A stretch of 64,000 nucleotides of DNA, taken from NCBI GenBank assembly GCA_903882935.1, contig CAIRZB010000006.1, positions 1 through 64,000 of the forward strand. The letters run 5' to 3'. This DNA comes from an uncultured Parafilimonas sp. (GTDB lineage: Bacteria > Bacteroidota > Bacteroidia > Chitinophagales > Chitinophagaceae). The first letter of the stretch is position 1. Every line of letters begins with the position of its first letter. Under the pieces are notes generated by a model. It had not been told where the DNA came from. It did no database searches and saw only the letters and a list, made by a program, of their open reading frames with translations. Position numbers and translations under genes: made by a program. Below are positions 25,197 to 34,437 of this stretch, piece after piece.

Positions 25197-26786
25197 ATGG
25201 GAAGTAAAAAATTACAGGTTTGGTTGCCGTTAATTTTTGCGATAGTGTTGGTGTTGGGCATGTACTTAGGGTTTACGTTGCGCGCCTCAACTGCAGGCTC
25301 GGCGGGCTTTTTACGAAACAACGGCAACAGCCCTGTGCAAGAAGTTACTGACCTGATTAAAAATAAATATGTTGATAATATAAAACCCGACAGCCTGAAT
25401 GACCAAGTGATTGACAATGTATTGTCGCACTTAGACCCGCATTCGGTTTTTATACCCGCCAAGGACCTGCAATATGTGAACGAGGATTTGGAAGGGCATT
25501 TTCAAGGCATTGGGGTGGAGTTTCAAGTTTTTAAGGACACCGTAAACATTATTAGCGTAATACCAGGCGGGCCAAGCGACAAAGCGGGTGTGCAGGTTGG
25601 TGACAAATTAATTAAGGTTAACGATACTACCAACATTGCAGGTACCCATATAAACAATACTAACATACGAAAGTATTTGCGCGGGCCTGCGGGATCAACA
25701 GTATTGGTAACAGTGTTAAGGGGCGGCCAATTAAAAAAACTGACCATTGAACGCGGCATGATAGCCCTGCCCTCCGTGGATGCCTTTTATATGATAGCCC
25801 CACAAACAGGCTATTTGCGTATAAATAAGTTTGCAGAAACCACCTACCCAGAGTTTATGGAAGCTATGGGCAAACTGCAAAAACAAGGCATGCAAAAATT
25901 AATATTGGACCTGCGCGGCAACGGTGGCGGGCTGGTTGACCAAGCTACCAATATTGCAGACGAGTTTTTAGATGGCGACAAAATGATTGTATATACCCAA
26001 GGTGCAAAAACCCCACGGACAGATTACAGGAGCAATAAAGAAGGGATATTTGAAAAAGGAAAACTTACTGTGCTGGTGGATGAATCCACCGCATCGGCCA
26101 GTGAAATATTGAGCGGTGCTTTGCAGGATTGGGACAGAGCCACCATTATTGGCCGCAGAACATTTGGCAAGGGCCTTGTTCAACAACAGTTTAATTTAAC
26201 CGGGGGCGCGGCGGTTCGTTTAACCATCGCCCGCTATTATACGCCCCTCGGCCGCAATATTCAAAAACCTTACAATAAGGGCAGGGAACAATATGAGGAA
26301 GAACTGATGCAGCGCTTTCATGATGGGGAGGTGGTACATGGCGACACGGCAAAACCCACTGGGCCTGCCTTTAAAACCCAGAGCGGCCGTATTGTTTACG
26401 GCGGAGGCGGCATTACGCCTGATATATTTGTACCGTTTGACACTACCACACAATCAAAACTGCTTACACAAATGTACATACGAAGTACGTTGAGCAATTT
26501 TGTGTACAATTACTATATGGAGCATAAAGCCGGTTTGCAGACATTTAAAACACCGGCAGATTTATACAAAGGTTTTAAACCCAGCGATACCGAATGGAAA
26601 CAACTGGCTGAATACGCGCAAAAAGACAGTGTGGATATACAATCGGCATCTGCCAAAACCAAGGCCGACATATTAAATATTTTACCCGCACTGCTGGCCA
26701 GGCAAATTTGGCGCACCGAAGGCTATTTTGAAGTAAGCAACCAAAACGACCCGGTGGTTAAGAAAGCGTTGGAAACGTTGAAATGA
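25197..26786 (+). CDS. ctpA: S41-family C-terminal processing peptidase (CtpA/Prc-like)
   Basis: The 529-residue protein has an N-terminal membrane anchor (LPLIFAIVLVLGMYLGFTL), a PDZ domain at about 95-190 (GIGVEFQVF...VISVIPGGPSDKAGVQVGDKLIKVND) and the S41 protease core. The catalytic dyad is S300 in STASASEI and K325 in GRRTFGKGLVQ, 25 residues apart as in Tsp. It trims C-termini of envelope proteins. The gene is followed within six bases by a 13-unit heptad repeat array. Confidence 0.93.
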   Translation: MGSKKLQVWLPLIFAIVLVLGMYLGFTLRASTAGSAGFLRNNGNSPVQEVTDLIKNKYVDNIKPDSLNDQVIDNVLSHLDPHSVFIPAKDLQYVNEDLEGHFQGIGVEFQVFKDTVNIISVIPGGPSDKAGVQVGDKLIKVNDTTNIAGTHINNTNIRKYLRGPAGSTVLVTVLRGGQLKKLTIERGMIALPSVDAFYMIAPQTGYLRINKFAETTYPEFMEAMGKLQKQGMQKLILDLRGNGGGLVDQATNIADEFLDGDKMIVYTQGAKTPRTDYRSNKEGIFEKGKLTVLVDESTASASEILSGALQDWDRATIIGRRTFGKGLVQQQFNLTGGAAVRLTIARYYTPLGRNIQKPYNKGREQYEEELMQRFHDGEVVHGDTAKPTGPAFKTQSGRIVYGGGGITPDIFVPFDTTTQSKLLTQMYIRSTLSNFVYNYYMEHKAGLQTFKTPADLYKGFKPSDTEWKQLAEYAQKDSVDIQSASAKTKADILNILPALLARQIWRTEGYFEVSNQNDPVVKKALETLK

Positions 26787-26791
26787 TGATC

Positions 26792-26882
26792 GGGAGACGT
26801 GAATCGGGAATCGTGAATCGGCAATCGTGAATCGGCAATCGTGAATCGGCAATCGTGAATCGGGAATTGTGAGACGTGAAAG
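26792..26882 (+). repeat. Heptanucleotide array A: 13 units downstream of ctpA
   Basis: Thirteen consecutive 7-bp units, with no slip in register, follow the pattern NNGAATC, for example GTGAATC, GGGAATC, GGCAATC and GTGAGAC. The core alternates GTGAATC and GGCAATC. The first unit starts six bases after the ctpA stop and the array is on the sense strand of ctpA. Confidence 0.9.
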
Positions 26883-27047
26883 TGCCAGTCTTGTCGTTTC
26901 TATTTAGCACTACTATACTTTATGAAAGCCTTGTATTTGACAAGGACGTTATCGATATACACGCAATTACCAAAGCACAAATTGACCAATTGGACATGTC
27001 TCCGTGGTCATTATTGGTCGTTCCAACACAACAAAAAATGCAATGCA

Positions 27048-28088
27048 TTAGCGGTAAGCCGCTATTTTGCCATTGGCCCCGGCCAGAAAAACAGCGTTGC
27101 CCTTTTTGGCTTTTTGGCAAACATGAAAGCTTTGGCTGGAAATTAACTGCCAGTTAATACCGCCATCGTTACTAATGTCAACGCCGCTGGTGCCGCAGGT
27201 GATTAATGCGTTTTTTGAAAGGTATTTAACACAGCTGCGGTAGCCGTGGGGTGGTACTTTAGGCATATAATATCCACCTTTATCAGCCTGTAGTACAAGG
27301 CAATTTCTGTATGTAACGGTGTCGTGTGCAAAATCGCCGCCCACCACCACGAGGTTTTTCTTATCAAAAACGTCTATTGAGTTGGCCCCTTGTGATGCGC
27401 TGCCTTGTAATAATGGCAGGCCGCCGTATTCGTCACCCACTACCAGCCCCGCATGGCTGCCGCCGGTAACCATGTAAACGTTGGGAACATGTGCAATACT
27501 ATCCCAAAGAATTTTAATATTGCTACCGCTGGAGGCAAAAAACGCCTCATCCTTTTTAAGGGCAATCTTCTTTTGCAACAGGTGGCCGTTTTTATACGCC
27601 CAATCGCCTTTCCAGGTTTCGCCCCCATCAGTAGTAAAAGCAACAAAGGCATTGCTGTTAATGGGGTCACCCACAACCGCGCCATACTTACCATGAAAAT
27701 CCATGGCATCTAAAAACATACCTTTAGTGGTATCCCTAAAAACTTCTTTCCAAGTTTTGCCGCCGTCATACGTTTTTAGTATCACAGCGGGCAAATCCAC
27801 AGCCATAATAAGTGCCGTGTCTGCGCCGAATGCTTCCACATCGCGAAAGTCGCGGGCTTCGTACCCCTTAACAGTTAGCCATTCAAAGTTTTTACCTCCG
27901 TTAATGCTTCGGGCCACGGTTCCGTTGCTGCCACTTGCCCAAACAGTATTGTCGTCTACCACGCACAAACCACGCAGGCTTGCCTTGCGGCCACTGTCTA
28001 ACAAAACAATTTTCGGCTGTGCAAGAGCGGTTTGGGCAGCAAATTGAACGCTAATAGCAAGTATTGAACAAAAAATGAGCCTTTTCAT
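27048..28088 (-). CDS. Secreted BNR/Ycf48-like beta-propeller protein
   Basis: From ATG 28088 the product has 346 residues, with a signal peptide (MKRLIFCSILAISVQFAAQTALAQ). The rest shows repeated Asp-box-like strands such as SINGGKNFEWL, TYDGGKTWKEVF and TTDGGETWKGDW, with a late DISNDGGINWQL. This is the WD40/YVTN/BNR-like propeller related to Ycf48 and to putative glycoside hydrolases. I see no catalytic residues of sialidases. The role is unknown. A longer frame from 28148 exists but lacks a signal peptide at its start. Confidence 0.8.
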   Translation of the reverse strand: MKRLIFCSILAISVQFAAQTALAQPKIVLLDSGRKASLRGLCVVDDNTVWASGSNGTVARSINGGKNFEWLTVKGYEARDFRDVEAFGADTALIMAVDLPAVILKTYDGGKTWKEVFRDTTKGMFLDAMDFHGKYGAVVGDPINSNAFVAFTTDGGETWKGDWAYKNGHLLQKKIALKKDEAFFASSGSNIKILWDSIAHVPNVYMVTGGSHAGLVVGDEYGGLPLLQGSASQGANSIDVFDKKNLVVVGGDFAHDTVTYRNCLVLQADKGGYYMPKVPPHGYRSCVKYLSKNALITCGTSGVDISNDGGINWQLISSQSFHVCQKAKKGNAVFLAGANGKIAAYR

Positions 28089-28156
28089 GTTGGGGTATTT
28101 ATGTGTCACAAAAAAGTATTCATAAACAAATAAACGGCTAAATGGCAAGTTTCTTA

Positions 28157-28714
28157 TCAGCTGTTTGTTTGCGCAGCCTTAAAACCCGTTTCAATTTTTA
28201 GGTGTTCCACCACGTTATAAATAATGGGGCAGCGGCCATAATGCATAAAAGTGGCAAAAAGCCGCTCCGTAAAATTACCGCGGTGCAAGGCGGGAAAGTC
28301 GCGGCACTCCGTAAAACGGTGTTCGTAAATACTGCAGCTGGTACCCTTTAAAAAATGGCAGGGTATGGTGTTTAACACCATCATGCTACCCTGTTGGCTG
28401 GTTTCAATGTATTTTTCTTTCAAGTCGCCAACCTCCATTTTTAAGTATACCGCCAGCCGCTCAGCCTCTGGCTGGGTAATATTCACCATCAGCGATTTGC
28501 AGCAGTTACCACAAGCCGTGCAATCAATGGCCGGGGCAATTATATCGTTCAATCTGTTCACTCGCGCATCTATCTCCTCCCCGTCCCTTTTTTCAAGAAA
28601 CGTTTTAAAATAATAGTTTTCTTCCTGCCTGTCAAGCTCCGCCTGCGCCAGCACTTGCAGGTCGGTCGTAATTTGTAAATCGCCAATCGGCAAAGGTGAA
28701 GACAGGGTATCCAT
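28157..28714 (-). CDS. YkgJ-family cysteine-cluster protein
   Basis: The product from ATG 28714 has 185 residues; the frame extends to a TTG at 28735. The cysteine cluster reads CTACGNCC near the middle, followed by PCHFLKGTSCSIYEHRFTECRDFP and GRCPI, the CxxCxxCC...C...C...C layout of the YkgJ family, probably binding zinc or an Fe-S cluster. The function is unknown. Heptad array B lies about 130 bp upstream, between this gene and fabD. Confidence 0.82.
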   Translation of the reverse strand: MDTLSSPLPIGDLQITTDLQVLAQAELDRQEENYYFKTFLEKRDGEEIDARVNRLNDIIAPAIDCTACGNCCKSLMVNITQPEAERLAVYLKMEVGDLKEKYIETSQQGSMMVLNTIPCHFLKGTSCSIYEHRFTECRDFPALHRGNFTERLFATFMHYGRCPIIYNVVEHLKIETGFKAAQTNS

Positions 28715-28848
28715 ACAATCAGTGTTTAATATCAAACGTCAATCATGCTGCTGTACCGTGAAGGCAACGCCATGAAAATGCGATCAACAGTTCTCAATAT
28801 TTTTCATTACATAAAAATAGAAAAACGGCCAAGGTGAATGCCACCCCC

Positions 28849-29016
28849 GTTTCACAATTCAAGTTTCAGGATTCTCGTTTCACGTCCCACGCTTCCCGTT
28901 TCCCATTTCACGTCCCACAATTCCCGTTTCACGATTCACGATTCACGTCTCTCGATTCACGTTTCTCGCTTCACGTTTCTCGATTCCCGTCTCACGATTC
29001 ACGATTCCCGTCCCTC
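28849..29016 (-). repeat. Heptanucleotide array B: 24 units downstream of fabD
   Basis: Exactly 24 contiguous 7-bp units (168 bp) with no register slip. On the minus strand they read NNGAATC or NNGAAAC, e.g. GTGAATC, GAGAAAC, GGGAATC and GTGAGAC. The array begins three bases after the fabD stop codon and has the same orientation relative to its upstream gene as array A. It accidentally keeps open frames on the plus strand that encode low-complexity HDSRF-like peptides. Confidence 0.92.
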
Positions 29017-29019
29017 GCC

Positions 29020-29913
29020 CTAACCAATGCCATTCACCACAGTATCCTTTACAATCTTACCCACCAGCCCTTGCAATACCTTGCCCGGGCCTGCTTCTGT
29101 AAAATGCGTGGCACCGTCTGCGGCCATGGCCTGCACACTCTGTGTCCAACGCACGGCACCGGTAAGTTGCGCAATCAAATTATTTTTTATATCAGCGGGG
29201 TTGGTAACCGCTTTTGCAACCACATTTTGGTAAACCGGGCAGCTGGGGTGGCTGAACGTGGTAGCCTCAATGGCTGCGGCCAGCTCTTCCCTCGCAGGCT
29301 CCATCAATGGGGAATGGAAAGCCCCTCCCACGGGCAGCACCAAGGCCCTTTTGGCCCCTGCGGCCTTCATTCTTTCGCAGGCTATTTCAATGCCCTTAAT
29401 ACTGCCGCTTATAACCAACTGCCCGGGGCAGTTATAATTGGCAGCCACTACTACCTCGCCCGTTTCTGTCTGCACCGCCGCGCAAATTTCCTCCACCTTT
29501 TCATCAGGCAAGGCCAATACGGCCGCCATTGACGATGGGTTGGTTTCGCAGGCCTTCTGCATTGCATTGGCACGCAGGCTAACCAATTTAAGCGCATCGG
29601 TAAAATGCAAGGTACCGTTAACCACCAATGCGCTGAATTCGCCTAAAGAATGACCGGCTACCATGTCGGGCACCAAATGGTTAAGCGTTTTATACGCAAT
29701 TACCGAATGCAGAAATATGGCCGGCTGGGTAATATTGGTTTGTTTCAACTGTTCGTCGGTGCCGCCAAACATGGTATCGCTTATGCGGAAGCCGATAGTA
29801 TCGTTGGCTTGCTCAAACAGTTCCTTCGCTAGGTCGTTTGTATCATACAAAATCTTCCCCATGCCACTAAACTGCGAGCCCTGGCCGGGGAATATAAAAG
29901 CATGTTTGCCCAT
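29020..29913 (-). CDS. fabD: Malonyl-CoA:ACP transacylase
   Basis: The 297-residue protein has the N-terminal FIFPGQGSQFSGMG, the nucleophile elbow AGHSLGEFSAL (S89), NCPGQLVISG, and the catalytic His in GGAFHSPLM. It loads malonate onto acyl carrier protein for fatty-acid synthesis. Length and motifs are normal. It stands apart from other fab genes. The stop is followed after three bases by heptad array B. Confidence 0.95.
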   Translation of the reverse strand: MGKHAFIFPGQGSQFSGMGKILYDTNDLAKELFEQANDTIGFRISDTMFGGTDEQLKQTNITQPAIFLHSVIAYKTLNHLVPDMVAGHSLGEFSALVVNGTLHFTDALKLVSLRANAMQKACETNPSSMAAVLALPDEKVEEICAAVQTETGEVVVAANYNCPGQLVISGSIKGIEIACERMKAAGAKRALVLPVGGAFHSPLMEPAREELAAAIEATTFSHPSCPVYQNVVAKAVTNPADIKNNLIAQLTGAVRWTQSVQAMAADGATHFTEAGPGKVLQGLVGKIVKDTVVNGIG

Positions 29914-30182
29914 ATAAATTTGTTAAGGGGGCAAAAATAGGTTTGTTTATGAAAGTATATAGGGGATTTTTATGCCCCTATCGGGCTTATCTGGCATAAA
30001 ACTGCATTACATCCGCCTGTATGTGCAATATTACCGCCAAATGTTTTGCCCCCATATGCCCACACGGCTTAAAACATGCCATATGTTTTTAGCGGGCCAC
30101 GAAACTACTGCCCCTCATTGCCCAGCAAATTAGGCAATCCGCCAAACGCTTACTATTTTAGCAGCCGCAACAACCAACCAAC

Positions 30183-31148
30183 ATGCACACATTTGAAGAA
30201 CTGTCGCTGGAGTTTAAAAAGAAATTTGAGATTAGGCATTTTCCACAGGAACCCGCCTCGCTTTACGAACCGGGCGAATATTTTTTGGGCTTGGGTGGCA
30301 AAAGGGTGCGGCCGGTAATTTGCTTGATGGGCAACGAACTGTTTTACGAAATAGGCAACGATGCGTATAATGTTGCCACCGCTATTGAGCTGTTCCATAA
30401 TTTTACGTTGGTACATGATGACATTATGGACGCGGCACCCCTGCGCAGGGGCATGCCCACCGTGCATACCAAGTACAACCCCAGCACGGCCCTGCTTACG
30501 GGCGACGTGATGATGATAGTGGCCTACGACTACCTTAATAAAATAAACACTGCCTACCTGCACCGCATACTGCATTTATTTAACCGTACAGCGAAGGAAG
30601 TGTGCGAGGGCCAGCAGATGGATATGGACTTTGAAAAATTGGAAGCCGTTTCCCCTGAGGATTACATCCGCATGATTGAGCTTAAAACATCGGTACTGCT
30701 GGCAGCCAGCGTACAAATGGGCGCGATACTGGGCGGTGCTAGCGAGCATAATTGCGGCCACCTGTACGAGTTTGGGCGAAATTTGGGTATTGCTTTCCAG
30801 ATACAGGACGACTATCTCGATGCTTTTGGCGACCCAGCCAAATTTGGTAAAGACGCGGGCGGCGACATACGCCAAAACAAAAAAACATTTTTGTTGATAC
30901 ATGCACTTGAAACAGCCGATGCAGCCCAAAAAGCCGAACTGCTGCAATTGATGCGGGATAACCCCGACGATAAAGTTGCCAAAGTGTTGGATATTTTTAA
31001 GGCCTGCAATGTAGACGAATGGGCCAAGCAGCTAAAACAACAATATTTGGACAAAGCACTTTTTCACTTGGATGAGGTAGCTGTTACCGCCGTGCGCAAA
31101 AAACCGCTTATGCAACTTGCCGCATTTTTAATACAACGCGAGTATTAA
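30183..31148 (+). CDS. Polyprenyl diphosphate synthase
   Basis: The 321-residue trans-isoprenyl diphosphate synthase has GKRVRP near residue 40, the first aspartate-rich motif VHDDIMDAAPLRRG (D79-D83) and the second QDDYLDAFGD. The residues before the first motif (TLVH) do not have the bulky aromatic pair that limits chain length to C15, so a medium or long chain product is plausible. It makes prenyl chains for menaquinone or related lipids. Confidence 0.9.
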   Translation: MHTFEELSLEFKKKFEIRHFPQEPASLYEPGEYFLGLGGKRVRPVICLMGNELFYEIGNDAYNVATAIELFHNFTLVHDDIMDAAPLRRGMPTVHTKYNPSTALLTGDVMMIVAYDYLNKINTAYLHRILHLFNRTAKEVCEGQQMDMDFEKLEAVSPEDYIRMIELKTSVLLAASVQMGAILGGASEHNCGHLYEFGRNLGIAFQIQDDYLDAFGDPAKFGKDAGGDIRQNKKTFLLIHALETADAAQKAELLQLMRDNPDDKVAKVLDIFKACNVDEWAKQLKQQYLDKALFHLDEVAVTAVRKKPLMQLAAFLIQREY

Positions 31149-31188
31149 TAAATAATCTTGTATAAGTTAAACCCGAAAATGTACCTTG

Positions 31189-32136
31189 ATGCGACTAACA
31201 CTAATCGTTACTCTTTCTTGGAGTGTGTTTTTTGCCAATGCCCAAAAAATTGAGAAGTTTTTTGACTACCGATGGAATTTGTGCGCACCCGATGCCGCTA
31301 GGTTTTACGGACTTATAAACAAAACAGACTCTGGCTGGCACCGGCAGGATTATTTTATACACGATGTTACCCTGCAAATGGATGGCACTTATGAGGACAG
31401 TGCTTGCAAAATACCCAACGGCATGTTTTACTACTTTTATGCGGATAAGCGCCCCAGCAGCGTGGGCCGTTACGTGCATGGCAAACGGCAGGGGGTGTGG
31501 GTTAGCTTTAACGCGAACGGGATTATGAGCGATTCTGCTTTTTTTGAAGACGACAACCCTGTTGGTGTAAGGTTAGGATGGCACCCGAATGGCAATCCAT
31601 CCGACTCGGCATTTTGGCAAAAAGACGGAAGCGGAACTGTTATAACCTGGTTTGACAATGGTAACCCGTCATCAGCCGGCCGTTATATTAACTGGGATAG
31701 GCCGCATGGCAAATGGCAGTTTTTTCATGACAACGGAAAATTGAGTGCCGTGGAAACGTATATTAACGGACAACTGACCGACAAGCAGTATTTTGACGAA
31801 GACGGAAACACCAAAGACACCGCCAACCATGACCACTGGGCAGAATTTCCCGGCGGTGCCAATGGATGGCAGAATTATTTGTATAAGCGTTTATACTTTC
31901 CGCCAGGTTATAAGATTGTAAACTCCGACAAGGCTGTTTCAGTTATTGCTTTTACGATTGATGAAAATGGGAAGGTGCAGGATGTGTACGTAAAAACACC
32001 GTTTTACCCCCAATTTGACAAAATAGCGGTGGATGTTATCAAACGGTCCCCCGCTTGGAAACCTGCCATAAGCCATAACCGCCGGGTAAAAACCCACCAG
32101 CAGCAGGCTGTTACGTTTAGCCAAGAGGAGCAGTAG
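31189..32136 (+). CDS. YwqK-like repeat protein with TonB-type C-terminal domain
   Basis: From ATG 31189 there are 315 residues. A signal peptide (residues 1-19, ending NAQ) is followed by YwqK/MORN-like repeats (SVGRYVHGKRQGVWVSFNANG, RLGWHPNGNPSDSAFWQKDG, WPHGKWQFFHDNGKLSAVET-like). From about residue 225 there is a TonB C-terminal fold: VIAFTIDENGKVQDVYVKTP and VIKRSPAWKPA. No TM anchor is present besides the signal, so it is probably periplasmic rather than a true energy transducer. The combination is seen in Bacteroidota. It is convergent with the histidine kinase gene. Confidence 0.75.
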   Translation: MRLTLIVTLSWSVFFANAQKIEKFFDYRWNLCAPDAARFYGLINKTDSGWHRQDYFIHDVTLQMDGTYEDSACKIPNGMFYYFYADKRPSSVGRYVHGKRQGVWVSFNANGIMSDSAFFEDDNPVGVRLGWHPNGNPSDSAFWQKDGSGTVITWFDNGNPSSAGRYINWDRPHGKWQFFHDNGKLSAVETYINGQLTDKQYFDEDGNTKDTANHDHWAEFPGGANGWQNYLYKRLYFPPGYKIVNSDKAVSVIAFTIDENGKVQDVYVKTPFYPQFDKIAVDVIKRSPAWKPAISHNRRVKTHQQQAVTFSQEEQ

Positions 32137-32152
32137 CAGCGTATTGTAACAA

Positions 32153-34216
32153 TTATGCACCAGTTAAAGGCAGCTTTACATAAAAAACCGCCCCGCCCGT
32201 TGCTGGGCTTTCAAACCAAATTTTTCCACCGTGGGCTTCCACTATTTGCCGGGATATAAAGAGGCCTAACCCAAACGAGGTTTCGTTGGCCGTGCCTTTG
32301 CGTTTTATGTTTTCGTTCAGGTCAAACATCTTTTCCTGCATCCATGTGGGTATGCCTATACCTTGGTCGGCAATGGCCACCACCACATCATTGTTTTCTT
32401 TGTTCATTTTTACAGTAATAGCGGCACCAAGCGGACTAAATTTTATGGCATTGGTAATAATATTACTAAACACCCGCCACAGTTTTTCCCGGTCTGCAAT
32501 TATTGCAATGTTTTTGGGGTAAAATATAACCGCCTGTTTTTTCTCTAAGGCTTTGGGCTGCAACTGGCCAACACAATATTGCAAAATAGCGTCCAATTCA
32601 ATATTTTCTTTCACCATCTCGTCCGTGCCGGCATTGCTTTCAAGTAGTTCCTCAATTAGGTTTAACGCATCAGCACTGCTCTTTCTTAGCAATGCCAGCA
32701 TCTTGTGTCGTCGTTCACCTTCAACAGGGTTATTCATCTGCATTTCAGTAAACGTAAGCATCGCGCCCACCGGATTCCTCAGGTCGTGGGCAATCAATTT
32801 CATCATCCTAGTATTTTCCTGCTGGCTTTTTTCCAAAGCCCCAAGCGCCGTGTGCATTTGGGTATTTTTTAGCCGCACCTGGTTATTTAGATCCATCAGA
32901 CGGTGTACATTTTTGCGCGACTGCCTGAAGTTGCGCAAAATGAGCAAAATAATTACCACCGACATAAAAAAACCGGCAATAAAAACCAAGGCAATTAATT
33001 TTTGCTTATCTGCCTCTGCACGCGACAGAGTCAGTTGCTTGGTGCGTTCCATAAAATCCAACTGCTTTTGAATATTTTCCGATGCGCCAGGTTTTTGTAG
33101 TGCGTCTAAGGAGTCGTCGATAGCCAAATACTTATTTATATTTTTAAACGCATCTTCAAAGCCGCCCCGTTGCCCTTCCTCAGCAGCCTGTAAACGGTAG
33201 TAGGCACTGGTATGGGTACCAATTTTATTGTTAGCCACCCAAGTTTTTATTTCTTGCAAAACACGTTGGGCGTCACCAGTTCTGCCGTTCTTTAAATATA
33301 AGCGCGCAAGTTTTTCCCGCGTATACTCGGCATCTTCCGGTGCGTAGGTGGGTCGGCTGTTAATCCTTATGCCCTCTTTCATATAACGTTCTGCTGCACT
33401 GTCGTTGCCCATTTGCGTTAGTGCCTTTGCCATATTACCATAGATAACACCGGTGGCAACTTCCATAAACAAACGCTCGTTCTTAAAGGCATTGCCTTCC
33501 CGATTAATATAATCAAGTGCGCGGTTGTAATAAAACAATGCACTGTCATTCATCCCCAGTCTGTTATAACACAAACCAATATCATCCAGATGCATTTGTG
33601 TGTAAACAAAACGGGTAAACGGTCGTTTTTCAGCTGATAGGTATTCTATGGTAAGCTTATAATTTTTTATGGCTTCCGGGTAATTCCGCTGCTTAAAAAG
33701 GCCGTACGAAAGCCTGTCAAAATATCCTGAAACCTGAATGCTGTCCGCCATTTTTTGCGCAATTAAGTTTCTAGCCTCAAAAAATAACGTAAACGCAGCA
33801 TCATAACGCTCCAGCTCCAAAAGGGCATCGCCTTTAAACAACAAGGCATTTACGTATTCAAGGTTATAAGCCCCGGCGGCAAACCCCGGCTGCACTGTTA
33901 AAAGCATGCTGTCGGCATACACAATCGCAGAATCATAATTATGCCTGGTGGTATGGTAAAAATTTCTGATAGCGTCAAACTTCCTAAAAACATCTCCCGG
34001 GCCCGGGCTAAATGTTTGGTAAGCACTGTCCAAATAAAATGTGGGATTTTCATTTGGTGCGGCTTTTACACGGCCATCAATTAATGAGTCAACTCTTGCG
34101 GCATGGTCTCCCAGGGGTTTATAGCTGCTGGAACAACCGCCACATAAAATGCTTACGGCATACAACAAAGCGGCCAGCAATCTACTAAACCCAAGTTTTT
34201 TGCAAGCAACACGCAT
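32153..34216 (-). CDS. TPR-containing sensor histidine kinase
   Basis: The 687-residue protein has an N-terminal hydrophobic segment with a CGGC motif that might be a lipoprotein or signal anchor, then six or so TPR repeats (about 120-380). These are followed by a TM helix (about 405-427, LIALVFIAGFFMSVVIILLIL), a coiled coil, the HisKA box LIAHDLRNPVGAML (H at about 473), and a HATPase domain with NIITNAIKFSP, DQGIGIP and FGLGLFISRQIVEAHGG. No response regulator is adjacent, so the partner is unknown. It is monocistronic. Confidence 0.88.
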   Translation of the reverse strand: MRVACKKLGFSRLLAALLYAVSILCGGCSSSYKPLGDHAARVDSLIDGRVKAAPNENPTFYLDSAYQTFSPGPGDVFRKFDAIRNFYHTTRHNYDSAIVYADSMLLTVQPGFAAGAYNLEYVNALLFKGDALLELERYDAAFTLFFEARNLIAQKMADSIQVSGYFDRLSYGLFKQRNYPEAIKNYKLTIEYLSAEKRPFTRFVYTQMHLDDIGLCYNRLGMNDSALFYYNRALDYINREGNAFKNERLFMEVATGVIYGNMAKALTQMGNDSAAERYMKEGIRINSRPTYAPEDAEYTREKLARLYLKNGRTGDAQRVLQEIKTWVANNKIGTHTSAYYRLQAAEEGQRGGFEDAFKNINKYLAIDDSLDALQKPGASENIQKQLDFMERTKQLTLSRAEADKQKLIALVFIAGFFMSVVIILLILRNFRQSRKNVHRLMDLNNQVRLKNTQMHTALGALEKSQQENTRMMKLIAHDLRNPVGAMLTFTEMQMNNPVEGERRHKMLALLRKSSADALNLIEELLESNAGTDEMVKENIELDAILQYCVGQLQPKALEKKQAVIFYPKNIAIIADREKLWRVFSNIITNAIKFSPLGAAITVKMNKENNDVVVAIADQGIGIPTWMQEKMFDLNENIKRKGTANETSFGLGLFISRQIVEAHGGKIWFESPATGGAVFYVKLPLTGA

Positions 34217-34437
34217 CGTTTATACAGAATTTTGGTTTCGCAGGAAAAATATTGTATTTTGTTCATATGCATCTAAAAAGTAAACATTAAAATAAATATT
34301 ATTTAACTATATTCTTCTAAATCGGCAAAAAGGGTGGCACAAACAATTAAACGAGACCTACAACGCATACCCAACCGTTAATGCGGATATTATGTATCTT
34401 TAACCCCGGAGAAAAAGCTTACACCAAAAAAACGTTC

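Noticed and set aside
26792-29016. CRISPR-like appearance of the two repeat arrays
   Set aside because: Units are 7 bp with no spacers, and there are no cas genes in the window.
28834-29532. Plus-strand open frame of 232 codons with repeated HDSRF-type peptides
   Set aside because: It arises because heptad array B stays open in several frames and then runs antisense through fabD. No start signal or domain is seen.
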